This document shows positions 7,539-7,736 of a stretch of 7,736 bases of DNA, one piece after another. Every line of letters starts with the position of its first letter. Within the stretch, counting starts at the first letter, position 1. The position numbers and the translations under genes were made by a program. Origin of the DNA: Pseudomonadota bacterium (GTDB taxonomy: Bacteria > Bdellovibrionota_C > UBA2361 > OMIW01); contig OMIW01000122.1 in the NCBI GenBank assembly GCA_900299205.1, positions 1 through 7,736 of the forward strand. Direction: 5' to 3'. Under the pieces are notes generated by a model. It was given only the letters and a program-made list of their open reading frames with translations, had not been told where the DNA came from and did not search any database.

Positions 7539-7567
7539 AGTATGGGACTGGGTGGTGCATAATTCAA
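7539..7567 (-). promoter_or_regulatory. sigma70-type promoter of ssrA
   Basis: On the - strand, TTGAAT (7562-7567), a 17-base spacer, then CATACT (7539-7544), four of six matches in each box. The -10 box ends ten bases before the mature tmRNA 5' end. Confidence 0.6.
7558..7563 (+). promoter_or_regulatory. possible -10 box for the secreted-protein gene
   Basis: CATAAT matches five of six consensus bases. The hexamer 17 bases upstream (TTTTAG) is a poor -35. It overlaps the spacer and -35 of the ssrA promoter on the other strand, so the two promoters would be face to face. Confidence 0.3.
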
Positions 7568-7616
7568 GGAATTTTGGGTTTTAAGACAAAATTGTTCGGA
7601 TATTTTGGAGGATGAC

Positions 7617-7736
7617 ATGACGGGGCGAATAATTGGGTTTGGAGCGTTGGTTGTGGCTTCGATAGTCGGGCTCAGTGGCGATGCGTGGGCGCGAACCCCT
7701 GTTCCATACGAAGAGGCGAAGGTACAGGAGGCGATG
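7617..7736 (+). CDS. secreted protein, N-terminal 40 residues only
   Basis: The start is ATG at 7617, with GGAGG at 7607-7611 and a 5-base spacer. A nearer ATG at 7612 meets a stop after one more codon. The frame stays open to the window edge. The first 23 residues are a clear Sec signal peptide: a short n-region with Arg4, a hydrophobic core from residue 5 to about 19 (IIGFGALVVASIVGL), then a cleavage site after AWA (residues 22-24), leaving RTPVPYEEAKVQEAM as the start of the mature part. The protein is therefore exported to the periplasm or beyond. The visible part is too short for a family call. Its promoter region is shared with ssrA. Confidence 0.85.
   Translation, partial: MTGRIIGFGALVVASIVGLSGDAWARTPVPYEEAKVQEAM

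Overview
The window comes from a bacterium of roughly balanced to moderately high GC. It encodes a tmRNA, a Sec-type signal peptide and Shine-Dalgarno-led genes. Nothing in it fixes the phylum. The tmRNA tag (ANADDFAPAYAVA) is closer to the APAY-type tags I recall from Campylobacterota than to the usual -YALAA form, but it does not end in -KAA. I would not assign it beyond a probable Gram-negative lineage, perhaps a little-studied one.

Layout, left to right. (1) 1-501, + strand: the 3' part of a WYL-domain protein, probably a transcriptional regulator, cut by the window edge. (2) 502-834: no clear gene. Two short coding-like open stretches lie one frameshift apart (480-653 and 592-762) and may be a decayed small gene. 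(3) 835-2574, - strand: a large unrecognised protein with an HExxH zinc-protease motif and a Pro/Ser/Leu-rich N-terminal third. (4) 2575-2990: no gene seen; its end holds the probable lipase terminator. (5) 2991-3590/3623, - strand: a compact alpha/beta-hydrolase of lipase type. (6) 3624-3930: divergent intergenic region with dyad symmetries. (7) 3931-6105, + strand: katG, a complete catalase-peroxidase, followed by a strong intrinsic terminator. (8) 6166-6446: no intact gene, but a start-less 41-codon coding-like stretch on the - strand. (9) 6447-6728, + strand: a stand-alone GIY-YIG nuclease-domain gene. (10) 6729-7131: a dense cluster of direct repeats and hairpins between two convergent genes. 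(11) 7132-7528, - strand: ssrA (tmRNA) with its promoter. (12) 7617 to the end, + strand: the first 40 codons of a secreted protein.

The genes do not form one operon. They alternate in strand and each has its own signals. KatG (H2O2 removal) and tmRNA (ribosome rescue) are housekeeping or stress functions. The lipase, the HExxH protein and the WYL protein look accessory. The most interesting part is 6447-7131, where a small GIY-YIG nuclease gene lies beside a cluster of REP-like palindromic repeats. This layout recalls REP elements beside their RAYT transposases, but no transposase is present. A functional link is a hypothesis only.
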